DNA of 47,748 bases from JBGVMW01 sp045125095 (GTDB lineage: Bacteria > Bacillota > Clostridia > Lachnospirales > Lachnospiraceae): the NCBI GenBank assembly GCA_045125095.1, contig JBGVMW010000016.1:1-47748 (forward strand). The letters are read 5' to 3'. The position numbers and the translations under genes were made by a program. Under the pieces are notes generated by a model. The model did no database searches. It had not been told where the DNA came from and was given only the letters and a program-made list of their open reading frames with translations. Positions 16,201 through 23,943 of this stretch are shown piece after piece. The first letter of the stretch is position 1, and each line of letters begins with the position of its first letter.

Positions 16201-17217
16201 TTAAGCTAATTCAGCGAAATACTTAATTGTTCTAACCATCTGGCTTGTGTAAGAGTTCTCATTGTCATACCAAGATACAACCTGTACTTCGTATAAATCA
16301 TCAGCAACCTGAGAAACCATTGTCTGAGTTGCATCGAATAAAGAACCGTATCTCATACCAACGATATCAGAAGAAACGATTTCTTCTTCTGTGTAACCGT
16401 AAGACTCTGTAGCTGCTGCCTTCATAGCTGCGTTGATGCCTTCCTTAGTTACGTCTTTACCCTTAACAACTGCTGTTAAGATTGTTGTAGAACCTGTTGG
16501 TACTGGAACACGCTGTGCAGAACCGATTAATTTACCATTTAATTCTGGAATAACTAAACCGATAGCTTTTGCTGCACCTGTTGAGTTAGGAACGATGTTA
16601 ACAGCTGCTGCACGAGCACGTCTGAAATCACCTTTTCTGTGTGGTCCGTCAAGTACCATCTGGTCACCTGTGTAGGCATGAATTGTAGACATGATACCAG
16701 ACTGGATTGGAGCGTAATCGTTAAGAGCTTTAGCCATAGGAGCTAAGCAGTTAGTTGTACAAGAAGCAGCAGAGATGATTGTATCATCCTTTGTTAATAC
16801 GTCATGGTTAACGTTGAATACAACTGTAGGAAGATCATTTCCTGCTGGAGCAGAGATAACTACCTTCTTAGCACCTGCATCAATGTGAGCCTGAGACTTA
16901 GCCTTAGATACATAGAAACCTGTACACTCAAGAACAACGTCTACACCGATTTCTCCCCAAGGTAACTTAGAAGCATCTGCTTCTGCGTAAATCTTGATTG
17001 TCTTTCCATCAACTGTGATGCTGTCTTCGCCAGCTACTACTGTATCAGCTAAAGCATATTTACCCTGTGAAGAGTCATACTTTAATAAGTGTGCTAACAT
17101 TGCAGGATTTGTTAAGTCGTTGATTGCAACTACCTCATATCCTTCAGCACCAAACATCTGTCTGAATGCAAGACGACCGATACGTCCAAAACCATTGATT
17201 GCTACTTTTACTGCCAT
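16201..17217 (-). CDS. gap: Glyceraldehyde-3-phosphate dehydrogenase, NAD-dependent
   Basis: Phosphorylating GAPDH of glycolysis, 338 residues. Rossmann start VKVAINGFGRIGRLAFRQ, catalytic cysteine in SAASCTTNCLAPMAKAL, catalytic His in STIHAYTGDQ, and WYDNENSYTSQMVR near the C-terminus. The start follows AGGAGGAATAAAAA. First gene of the gap-pgk-tpiA cluster with a promoter about 120 nt upstream. The gap from 17218 to 17614 carries divergent promoters for this gene and for the PAP2-like gene, and no other feature was found there. Confidence 0.98.
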   Translation of the reverse strand: MAVKVAINGFGRIGRLAFRQMFGAEGYEVVAINDLTNPAMLAHLLKYDSSQGKYALADTVVAGEDSITVDGKTIKIYAEADASKLPWGEIGVDVVLECTGFYVSKAKSQAHIDAGAKKVVISAPAGNDLPTVVFNVNHDVLTKDDTIISAASCTTNCLAPMAKALNDYAPIQSGIMSTIHAYTGDQMVLDGPHRKGDFRRARAAAVNIVPNSTGAAKAIGLVIPELNGKLIGSAQRVPVPTGSTTILTAVVKGKDVTKEGINAAMKAAATESYGYTEEEIVSSDIVGMRYGSLFDATQTMVSQVADDLYEVQVVSWYDNENSYTSQMVRTIKYFAELA

Positions 17218-17339
17218 TTTTTATTCCTCCTAAAAAATTTATTTTCCCTGCATATAAACATACCCAGAAATGAATATACTATACACAGAGTAATTACTAT
17301 GGAATGTAATAGATTGTTAAATTATCAACAACCATTTTC

Positions 17340-17368
17340 ATTCTACCTAATTCCAGCATAAAATTCAA
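17340..17368 (-). promoter_or_regulatory. gap promoter
   Basis: On the minus strand: -35 TTGAAT (17363-17368), 17-bp spacer, -10 TAGAAT (17340-17345), giving a leader of about 115 nt before gap. Confidence 0.65.
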
Positions 17369-17518
17369 GTCATATTTAAAAAAAAATGCAAGATTATGGT
17401 TTTTTTATATTTCTGCCTTCTTCCTGTTGACATTTTTCTACATTTTATCTAGGTACATCGTAAAGTAAATAACCAGTGTCCTGTAATTTAAAAAATTCTT
17501 AATAATATTATTCATTAC

Positions 17519-17547
17519 TTGTTAAGAAAAACTGTTTATGCTATGAT
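17519..17547 (+). promoter_or_regulatory. Promoter of the PAP2-like gene
   Basis: Plus strand: TTGTTA (17519-17524), 17-bp spacer, TATGAT (17542-17547), about 65 nt before the ATG, which follows AAAGAGGG. Confidence 0.65.
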
Positions 17548-17614
17548 AAAAAAAGTTATGGCAAATGACAGGAACTTGCAAGATGTTCCGCATTCATATT
17601 GAAAGAGGGTTTTT

Positions 17615-18307
17615 ATGAAGAATTTAAAACAGTATTTGCTTCCATTGTTCCAGAAATACAAGCATGGACTCCTGCTATCCTATGTGTTTATTTATCTGAC
17701 ATGGTTTGGCTGGCTTGAACAAAAGGTTACCACGAATTTTCATATTATACATATGGATATAGATGACCATATTCCTTTTATTGAGGTTTTCATTGTTCCA
17801 TATCTGCTTTGGTTTTTGTATGTAGCAGTTGTAGTTATGATTCAGTTCTTCAAGGATGTGCCTGCTTATTATAAAAACTGCGCATTTTTATTTACCGGTA
17901 TGACAATTTTCCTAATTGTTTCAACTATATATCCAAATGGTCACCTTTTAAGACCGGCCAGTTTGGAAAGTGATACCATTTTTGCAGCTATGATTGAAGG
18001 TTTATGGAAAGCGGATACTTCTACGAATCTGTTCCCAAGTATTCATGTTTATAATTCCATTGCTACACATATTGCAGTTTGTCACACCAACGGCTTAAAG
18101 CATAAGAAGTGGGTTGTCATTCCTTCCTTTATCCTTATGCTTTCTATCTGCTGTGCTACAGTATTTTTAAAACAGCATTCTATGTTTGATGTAATTACCG
18201 CTTTGATTCTTGCATTTGTTATGTATGAAATTGTTTATAAGGCTGATTGGAATGCTATTATGGCAAAACGCCGTGAACGCCAGAAAGAAAAGGCTTTAAA
18301 CTACTAA
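17615..18307 (+). CDS. PAP2-family membrane phosphatase/phosphotransferase
   Basis: A 230-residue integral membrane protein with about five hydrophobic segments. The PAP2 signature is split as usual: PSIHVYNSI (about residue 141) and KQHSMFDVITAL (about residue 190), supplying the two catalytic histidines and the aspartate. The first motif region (RPASLESDTI, after YPNGHLL) is less typical. This fits the inositol-phosphotransferase-like or lipid-phosphatase branch acting on membrane lipid phosphates. It is the only plus-strand gene in the core part of the window, divergent from gap, and ends at a strong terminator. Confidence 0.85.
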   Translation: MKNLKQYLLPLFQKYKHGLLLSYVFIYLTWFGWLEQKVTTNFHIIHMDIDDHIPFIEVFIVPYLLWFLYVAVVVMIQFFKDVPAYYKNCAFLFTGMTIFLIVSTIYPNGHLLRPASLESDTIFAAMIEGLWKADTSTNLFPSIHVYNSIATHIAVCHTNGLKHKKWVVIPSFILMLSICCATVFLKQHSMFDVITALILAFVMYEIVYKADWNAIMAKRRERQKEKALNY

Positions 18308-18357
18308 CTAAGAAACATTACATTTTACAATAAACGGTTGTAATTTCCCAGAATAAC

Positions 18358-18396
18358 AAAAAAGCATGCGGACAATTTTGTTCACATGCTTTTTTG
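18358..18396 (+). terminator. Terminator after the PAP2-like gene
   Basis: Stem AAAAAAGCATGCGGACA / GTTCACATGCTTTTTT with one mismatch and a short T-rich loop, 50 bp after the stop. Confidence 0.88.
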
Positions 18397-18439
18397 CTAC
18401 AATTATTGATTAAACATATTCGAAGGCAATAACAATGTA

Positions 18440-18552
18440 CTACCTTGTTGGTGCTTCGTAATCACCTGTCTTCTTATAGTAAGTAGCGATTATGTATTCA
18501 ATAATGTTCGGCTTATCTCCTTCTTCAATACATAACGCTACTATTTTTAATC
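18440..18552 (-). pseudogene. Possible gene relic downstream of the glycosyltransferase
   Basis: A minus-strand frame reads IVALCIEEGDKPNIIEYI then IATYYKKTGDYEAPTR and stops at 18440. It looks like a natural C-terminus of a protein, but an in-frame TGA lies just upstream and there is no start codon or ribosome-binding site. It could be a decayed gene tail. The parent family is not recognised. Confidence 0.35.
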
Positions 18553-18559
18553 ATCCTGT

Positions 18560-19576
18560 TTAGTTAAATCCAAATATGTGCTGTGTCACCTTATAGGCTG
18601 CCACAGATATCTTTCTTCCGCCTTTTCCCGGCAGGTTCATGTTACTTCCAATGATTCCATATCGCAAAAGAAAATGCAACTGTCTGTCTTTCTTTTTCAG
18701 ATACTCCCACAACTCTACCTTCTTTTCGATTGCTTCCTTTGTTCCACAACGAATCAACATAATGGATGATACCGCCATCATGATTTCTAAATAATTAGTC
18801 ATGTAACGTCTCAGCTTGCGGTTCTTAATATTTTTCGGTGAATAGTAATCAATCATAAGCTTATTCACCTTTAACTGCTGATCCACCCGCTTAATCATCA
18901 CCGATTCATTTACCGACTGATCCGCACGACCTATAAAATACCGATAGAAATTCACATCCAGATAATACAAGGTTTTGACATGTGGCAATGGATAGAATAC
19001 AAATATATTATCCACATAAAAGGTATGCTTCGGCAACTCTAATCCACAATCACGCAATAGCTGTGTGCGGTAAATAACAGAGTGCATCAAAATATATTGT
19101 CCCTTATGAAGGAATTTCACATCATTCCATGTAAATACCTGTTCCTTAGGAAATGCCGAACGATAGTGCATCACTTTCTTACGTTTCACACCCTGCTTCT
19201 CATATACAAAGTTGCTAATCATCATATCGAGAGAAGTTCCCTGACGCACCATGCGCTCTAACGTTTCTAAAATTTTATGATACGCTGCTTCATTTACCCA
19301 GTCATCACTGTCTACTACCTTAAAGAATACACCGGTTGCATTGCGAATACCTGCATTAACAGCTTCACCATGTCCACCATTTTCCTGATGCACAACTTTT
19401 ATGATATCGGGAAATTGCGCTGCATATTCGTCTGCAATCTTTGGCGTATCATCGGTTGAACCATCATTTACAATAATGATTTCTACTTCATTTCCGCCTA
19501 AAAGCAAAGAATCGATACATTTTCTCATGTACTCCTGCGAATTATAACAAGGTATTGCTACTGATAAAATCTTCAT
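18560..19576 (-). CDS. Family 2 glycosyltransferase
   Basis: A 338-residue GT2 (GT-A fold) enzyme. The nucleotide-sugar-binding start LSVAIPCYNSQEYMRKCIDS and IIIVNDGSTDDTPKIADEYA are followed by the metal-binding DxD-type motif VVDSDDWVN near residue 90. There are no transmembrane segments, so it is probably a cytosolic or membrane-associated transferase for cell-surface polysaccharide or teichoic-acid-like polymers; sugar and acceptor cannot be read from sequence. It stands alone, 43 bp downstream of mutY on the same strand, and starts after GGAAGGAACA. Confidence 0.9.
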   Translation of the reverse strand: MKILSVAIPCYNSQEYMRKCIDSLLLGGNEVEIIIVNDGSTDDTPKIADEYAAQFPDIIKVVHQENGGHGEAVNAGIRNATGVFFKVVDSDDWVNEAAYHKILETLERMVRQGTSLDMMISNFVYEKQGVKRKKVMHYRSAFPKEQVFTWNDVKFLHKGQYILMHSVIYRTQLLRDCGLELPKHTFYVDNIFVFYPLPHVKTLYYLDVNFYRYFIGRADQSVNESVMIKRVDQQLKVNKLMIDYYSPKNIKNRKLRRYMTNYLEIMMAVSSIMLIRCGTKEAIEKKVELWEYLKKKDRQLHFLLRYGIIGSNMNLPGKGGRKISVAAYKVTQHIFGFN

Positions 19577-19619
19577 TGTTCCTTCCTCGCTTACTATCTA
19601 AGTTTATTAATCTAATTTT

Positions 19620-20693
19620 CTATTTCTTATCTGCCCAGATATTCATGCGGTTCAGATAAGGCCTATAGGCTGAAAAAGCCGCTGGAATCGGATATTTGCT
19701 GTTTGTTTCCTCTTCTGTGACGAATAACAACTCCTCTTGCGTTGGCAACTGGCTGCCTATCTCAACTCCGTATGCTTTCATATGCCACTCCACATGGGAG
19801 AAAATATGTTTTGATGCCGGAAGTTCTTTCATATCCAGCACCGTTTCCCCCTTCTCCCTACAATACTCTGCTACCACCTCTGGCGTAACCCAGCCTTCCA
19901 AAAAAGGAAACTCATACATACCAGCTAATAAGCCTTTAACATTTCGTTTCCGAATTGCAGTTACCTCTCCACATCCTAATAAAAGCAATGTTTTTTTCTC
20001 AATACGTCTCTGCTTCTTAGGGCTTTTTACCGGTAAATGGTCTACTATACCCTTTTGGTTCGCCAGACAACACTTTGCCAGCGGACAGCAGTCACATCTC
20101 GCCTTACCATTAGGAATACAGACCATTGCCCCCAATTCCATCAATGCCTGATTAAATGCACCTGCCTGCTCCGGCATAACTGCACGTAACTCCTGTTCCA
20201 TTTTCTTTTTCACGCTTGCTTTTGTAATATCATCATCCCAAGCCTGAATTCTAGAAATCACACGCAGTACGTTGCCATCCACAGCGGGCACCTGCACCCC
20301 ATAAGCAATAGATGCAATCGCACCTGCCGTATAACTGCCAATGCCAGAAAGCTCACACAATGCATCGTAATCCGCCGGTAATTGTCCACCATGTTGCTCC
20401 ATGATCTGTATGGCTGCTTTCTGCATATTCCTTACACGGTTGTAATACCCTAAGCCCTCCCACAACTTAAGCAGTGTTTCTTCTTCCGCCTTTGCTAAAC
20501 GTTCCACGTCCGGCAAAGCCTCCATAAATCTTTCAAAATATGGTTTTACTGCCTCTACTCTTGTCTGCTGTAGCATGATTTCCGACACCCATACACGGTA
20601 TGGTTCCGGTTGTTCACGCCAAGGAAGCACTCGTGCTGACCCATGAAACCACTGAAGCAACGGTTGCACAATCCGTTCCAGATTATTCTGCAT
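19620..20693 (-). CDS. mutY: A/G-specific adenine DNA glycosylase
   Basis: Removes adenine mispaired with 8-oxoguanine. The 357-residue protein shows PWREQPEPYRVWVSEIMLQQTR, the helix-hairpin-helix LSGIGSYTAGAIASIAYG followed by the catalytic Asp in VPAVDGNVLRV, and the 4Fe-4S cysteines (C-x7-C-x2-C-x5-C within about residues 192-210). The C-terminal part (about 230-345) is the NUDIX-like oxoG-recognition domain (FSHVEWHMKAYGVEI). Its start overlaps the end of the TPR gene by 11 bp, so the two are coupled. Confidence 0.95.
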   Translation of the reverse strand: MQNNLERIVQPLLQWFHGSARVLPWREQPEPYRVWVSEIMLQQTRVEAVKPYFERFMEALPDVERLAKAEEETLLKLWEGLGYYNRVRNMQKAAIQIMEQHGGQLPADYDALCELSGIGSYTAGAIASIAYGVQVPAVDGNVLRVISRIQAWDDDITKASVKKKMEQELRAVMPEQAGAFNQALMELGAMVCIPNGKARCDCCPLAKCCLANQKGIVDHLPVKSPKKQRRIEKKTLLLLGCGEVTAIRKRNVKGLLAGMYEFPFLEGWVTPEVVAEYCREKGETVLDMKELPASKHIFSHVEWHMKAYGVEIGSQLPTQEELLFVTEEETNSKYPIPAAFSAYRPYLNRMNIWADKK

Positions 20694-21423
20694 ATTTTTT
20701 TCGCTCCTCTGCCGCCTGCTCCTTCGCTGCTTTTATCGTCTGAAGACTCTGTTTTGTCTTCAGATATAAGGAATGACTTTCACCATATTCTCTAAGAGCA
20801 GTCCGATTTGCTGATTTTATAATTTCTGCCGCACTCACAGAATCCCCCATATAATACACAGCCATTCCATAGGTTCTCTGATATTGAAGGGTATCCATAT
20901 CTGTTTTCCCATAATACTCTAACGCTTCGTGATAACATTCCTCCAAAAACTCTACACCTTCCTGATATTGCCCTGTCTTCCAGTAGCACATACCTATAAG
21001 CTGCAACGTCTTTACTGCTTTCCTGTTATCTTTTCCATATTTTTTATAATAATAGCGGTAAAGCTCCTCCGCTAATTTTCTGGTATCATCATAGTTGCCT
21101 GCCGCAAAGCTCGTCTGCGCCAACAAATCATATGCTTCAACCTGTTCTCTTGAATTTTTCGGATATATTTCTTTTGCAATTTTTACAATTTTCTTTGCAA
21201 GCGGAAGAATATCTGCCTGATTATAAGCCCCACTGTAAGATGCTGCTACGATTTTATAGGCGTTAATCTTATCTCGCTCATCCGAAAATATAATATCGGC
21301 ACACTTCAAAATACCTTCTCTTGCACGGTTCAATTTATCAAAATCTGCCTGCTGCAACGCTTCACAAATGTCTCTTGTGTACTGTACCATATCCTCTTTC
21401 GCTTTAATTCGATTATTTTCCAT
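20683..21423 (-). CDS. Tetratricopeptide-repeat protein
   Basis: A 246-residue, mostly alpha-helical cytosolic protein with about four TPR-like helix pairs, for example AYDLLAQTSFAAGNYDDTRKL and a later unit IGMCYWKTGQYQEGVEFLEE. No enzymatic domain. Start ATG 21423 is chosen because GAGGATTAAT precedes it; upstream in-frame ATGs lack a site. It sits between holA and mutY in one operon, overlapping mutY, but its role is unknown; TPRs suggest a protein-binding scaffold. Confidence 0.8.
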   Translation of the reverse strand: MENNRIKAKEDMVQYTRDICEALQQADFDKLNRAREGILKCADIIFSDERDKINAYKIVAASYSGAYNQADILPLAKKIVKIAKEIYPKNSREQVEAYDLLAQTSFAAGNYDDTRKLAEELYRYYYKKYGKDNRKAVKTLQLIGMCYWKTGQYQEGVEFLEECYHEALEYYGKTDMDTLQYQRTYGMAVYYMGDSVSAAEIIKSANRTALREYGESHSLYLKTKQSLQTIKAAKEQAAEERKKYAE

Positions 21424-21460
21424 ATTAATCCTCATTCCGCCGGTTTTACCGGCATTTCTA

Positions 21461-22447
21461 TTAATACTCTGCTTTTTCACTGTATTTCACAATGAGCATC
21501 TCTACACTTAAGGAATCATTCAATCTTCCTGTCTTAACCTTCTCCTCTGCTTCTACACAATCTTCTACTGCATGGCGAAGCCTTTCCTTTGTATATTTTC
21601 TCGCCTGTGCTGTATATTTTCCCACCAAAAATGGCTGTAAACCTACTTTTTTGCTGATAAAAGAAGCGTCATTCCCTCTACCTGCAAGTTCTTTCACTTG
21701 CAACAAAATGTTGAATTCTCTTGCAATGAGAAATAAAATACGCATAGGTGGTTCCTTTAACGCCAGTAAGTCCTGATACAGAGACAGTGCTTTTTTCTTG
21801 TCACCACTTGAAATGGCATGAACCATATCAAATATTCGATTCTGTATCTGCACGGTACACACAGCTTCCACATCGGCAAGTTCAATGCCTTGCTTATCCC
21901 ATGTATAGCAAATCAGTTTCTCTAGTTCTTTCTGGATATTTTCCATATCACTCCCTGTCCGCATAAGAAATGTCTGCATCGCTGACTGAGTAATCATTTT
22001 TCCTTCGGACTTTAAGATTCCTAATACCCATCTCGTCAAAGTAGTTTCATTCTGGCGAACCAACTCTACCACTCTTCCTTTGTCCTTTACGCTTTTAAAA
22101 AGTTTATTTCTTTTATCTACTTCCTTTTCTACAAATAAGAAGCAAGTGGTATCCGGCATTCCCTTAAGGTATTCACCTAACTCATTCTGACCTTTAAACA
22201 GACCGCTTTCCTCAATTACAATCAATCTTCGTTCTGCAAAAAAGGGCATAGTCTCACTGGTATCTATTATCTCAGTAACCGGTGGATTCTTTCCCTGGTA
22301 TCTGGTCAGATTCATGGTATCCCCTTCCGGAATCAGTGCCTTAATCAATTTATCACGGTAGGTTCGTTTCAAATAATCTTCTTCCCCATATAATAAATAT
22401 ACTGGTTTGTAATTTTGATTTTTTATATCTTCATTAATGCTTTGCAT
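21461..22447 (-). CDS. holA: DNA polymerase III delta subunit
   Basis: Clamp-loader delta subunit of the replisome, 328 residues. The N-terminal AAA+-like domain lacks a working P-loop, as in the family (KPVYLLYGEEDYLKRTYRDK). It continues with FAERRLIVIEES and a central WVLGILKSEGKMI region, and ends in the helical C-terminal domain (NDSLSVEMLIVKY). ATG 22447 has GGAGG five to six bases upstream; the open frame extends 22 codons further without support. First gene of the holA-TPR-mutY operon. Confidence 0.93.
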   Translation of the reverse strand: MQSINEDIKNQNYKPVYLLYGEEDYLKRTYRDKLIKALIPEGDTMNLTRYQGKNPPVTEIIDTSETMPFFAERRLIVIEESGLFKGQNELGEYLKGMPDTTCFLFVEKEVDKRNKLFKSVKDKGRVVELVRQNETTLTRWVLGILKSEGKMITQSAMQTFLMRTGSDMENIQKELEKLICYTWDKQGIELADVEAVCTVQIQNRIFDMVHAISSGDKKKALSLYQDLLALKEPPMRILFLIAREFNILLQVKELAGRGNDASFISKKVGLQPFLVGKYTAQARKYTKERLRHAVEDCVEAEEKVKTGRLNDSLSVEMLIVKYSEKAEY

Positions 22448-22484
22448 TGCATCCTCCATGGTGGGTGAAAAGCCCGACCGATAT

Positions 22485-22513
22485 AGTATAGCACAAAAAA
22501 TTGTTGGACTCAA
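22485..22513 (-). promoter_or_regulatory. holA operon promoter
   Basis: On the minus strand: -35 TTGAGT (22508-22513), 17-bp spacer, -10 TATACT (22485-22490), about 40 bp upstream of the holA ATG. Confidence 0.75.
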
Positions 22514-22556
22514 CTAGTACATCGTTTTGTAAATAACAATACCATTTACGCACTAT

Positions 22557-22589
22557 AAAAGGAACAGCTCTTACAGCCTGTTCCTTTTA
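22557..22589 (-). terminator. Terminator after the XRE gene
   Basis: Stem AAAAGGAACAG..CTGTTCCTTTT, 11 bp with extra internal pairs, 22 bp after the stop of the XRE gene. T-rich on either strand, so it may work in both directions. Confidence 0.85.
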
Positions 22590-22611
22590 CATACTTACTT
22601 AAGTTTAATTG

Positions 22612-22833
22612 TTACTTTTGCTTTTTGGGTTCCGTCTGGTATTCTAATATATCTCCCGGCTGGCAATCCAGCACCTCGCAGATTGCATCCAGTGTAGAAA
22701 ATCGAACGGCTTTCACTTTCCCCGTTTTTAAATTTGATAAATTGACAGTTGATATGCCAACCCTTTCTGACAATTCATTTAATGATATCTTTCTATCTGC
22801 CATTACTCTATCCAATCTTAATATAATCGCCAT
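22612..22833 (-). CDS. XRE-family small helix-turn-helix regulator
   Basis: A 73-residue Cro/CI-type (YozG-like) DNA-binding protein: MADRKISLNELSERVGIS and TVNLSNLKTGKVKAVRFSTL form the HTH, followed by ICEVLDCQPGDILEY. It lies 9 bp after a DUF2975-like membrane protein; this gene pair is common in Firmicutes, where the membrane protein may sense or tether. Targets are unknown; autoregulation is likely. Confidence 0.9.
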   Translation of the reverse strand: MAIILRLDRVMADRKISLNELSERVGISTVNLSNLKTGKVKAVRFSTLDAICEVLDCQPGDILEYQTEPKKQK

Positions 22834-22842
22834 CCTACCCTC

Positions 22843-23349
22843 CTATAGTATCTCATCTAATTCCTTTTGTAGCTTGAATCCTTCTTCAAGCAACACACTA
22901 AAGATATACAAAAGCAATCCGACTTGCAAAACCGCACCATCTATCAACACAAAATCGCTTGAAAATGATAAAATATGAAAACCTGAGGATTCATATCCCG
23001 GCAATCTTGGAAATAAAACCGCTCCAACAAGATACAATACAGACACCATTCGCATACTACAACTCAAAGTTCTCGAAAACGGCATTTCATCTATCAGAAC
23101 CTTTATCAATGCAATAAAAATACAAACGATCGCCAGAAAATAAAATTCCCGTTGTACAAATTCAGCCATTCCCACTTCCTTCCAAAGCTGGTCAATCAAT
23201 CCTCTAATTGTAAATACCACACCTATAATGGAAGTGATTCCAGTCAAAAATAACGCACACCCATAAGCCCCACTAACTTTTTCCACAAAATGTTTCTTAA
23301 CTGATTTTTTCGTGTCTAATTTAAAAATATGATTATCCATATCATTCAC
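22843..23349 (-). CDS. DUF2975-like membrane protein
   Basis: A 168-residue protein with four predicted membrane segments (near residues 28-50, 70-85, 100-115 and 133-155). It resembles the DUF2975 family that is typically encoded with a small XRE regulator, as here. The start follows AAGGAGTGTGAATGAT. Biochemical function of the family is not established. Confidence 0.75.
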   Translation of the reverse strand: MNDMDNHIFKLDTKKSVKKHFVEKVSGAYGCALFLTGITSIIGVVFTIRGLIDQLWKEVGMAEFVQREFYFLAIVCIFIALIKVLIDEMPFSRTLSCSMRMVSVLYLVGAVLFPRLPGYESSGFHILSFSSDFVLIDGAVLQVGLLLYIFSVLLEEGFKLQKELDEIL

Positions 23350-23389
23350 ACTCCTTCGACAATCTTTATATATTTACTATTACATGCTT

Positions 23390-23418
23390 ATTGTACTTTA
23401 CAAGAACATGTTTGTCAA
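23390..23418 (-). promoter_or_regulatory. Promoter of the DUF2975-XRE pair
   Basis: On the minus strand: consensus -35 TTGACA (23413-23418), 17-bp spacer, -10 TACAAT (23390-23395). Confidence 0.78.
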
Positions 23419-23425
23419 TATATTT

Positions 23426-23442
23426 TTAATGATTATCATTAA
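23426..23442. promoter_or_regulatory. Fur-family-like operator candidate
   Basis: TTAATGATTATCATTAA, a 17-bp palindrome broken only at its centre, contains the ATGATAATCAT core (minus strand) of the Fur box. It lies 7 bp upstream of the -35 of the DUF2975-XRE promoter. Assignment to Fur, PerR or Zur, or to the XRE protein itself, cannot be made from sequence. Confidence 0.4.
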
Positions 23443-23511
23443 TTTTTTATCTTTTTTCATTTTTTAAAAAAAGCATTTCCACTAACAGATCGTACACCAG
23501 CAGGATCTAAT

Positions 23512-23578
23512 AAAGGAACAGATACCCTGACCGATGTCATCAAGTTAAGATGACATTGTTCCCTTGACCTGTTCCTTT
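23512..23578. repeat. Nested inverted repeat at the 3' end of the AbrB-like remnant
   Basis: Outer arms AAAGGAACAG (23512-23521) and CTGTTCCTTT (23569-23578); inner arms ATGTCATC (23534-23541) and GATGACAT (23549-23556). The outer arm sequence equals that of the terminator at 22557-22589. No clear T-run follows the inner stem. It may form a composite terminator. Confidence 0.4.
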
Positions 23579-23847
23579 ATAATCGCAATGCCTTGTTCTT
23601 CATCCCCAAGCACTAGCAATCTATCTCCTGCATGGATTTCAAAAACTTTTCGTGCTCTGGCAGGAATTACAATCTGACCTTTGTCTCCTACTGTTACCAT
23701 GCCAAAAGCATGTTTTCCTCTAGGCGGAACCCCAAATCCATACTCATCGTTATCATAATTTACCAAATTATCCAGCGTCACTCCAAATATGTCCGCTAAG
23801 AGCTTACATTTCTCGATATCAGGCAGAGATTCCCCCTCTTGTGTCAA
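23545..23847 (-). pseudogene. Interrupted XRE-AbrB transition-state-type regulator, C-terminal part
   Basis: About 100 codons remain. The first residues, GESLPDIEKCKLLADIFG then VTLDNLVNYDND, are the end of a Cro/CI HTH domain that normally follows 'SRQSISKWE'. The rest is a SpoVT/AbrB swapped-hairpin domain (GMVTVGDKGQIVIPARARKVF, GDRLLVLGDEEQGIAIIK). The HTH helices are missing: upstream of residue 1 the frame reads ENVVNYL and then a stop. Only a TTG codon without good support could start it. I infer that a mobile element split the gene; its N-terminal half should lie beyond the right edge of the window. Confidence 0.75.
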
Positions 23848-23857
23848 GTAGTTGACA
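23842..23857. other. Candidate attachment site (left junction)
   Basis: TGTCAA-GTAG-TTGACA, a perfect 6-bp-arm palindrome, sits exactly where the XRE-AbrB reading frame loses homology and just outside the three recombinase genes. Serine-recombinase att sites are short imperfect palindromes with a central dinucleotide, so this is the best candidate for the crossover. The other end is not in the window, so the duplicated core cannot be confirmed. Confidence 0.5.
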
Positions 23858-23890
23858 ACATTTTCTTAAACTTTTTCTTTCCTTCCATTA

Positions 23891-23927
23891 TATCAGCTTT
23901 TGACAGATAATCTACCAAAAGCTGATA
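23891..23927. repeat. 12-bp perfect inverted repeat at the element's left end
   Basis: TATCAGCTTTTG (23891-23902) and CAAAAGCTGATA (23916-23927) with a 13-bp spacer, 16 bp after the stop of the last recombinase. It could be its terminator, though the T-run is poor, or recombinase binding arms near the att site. Confidence 0.55.
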
Positions 23928-23943
23928 CTATCTTCCTCAATCC

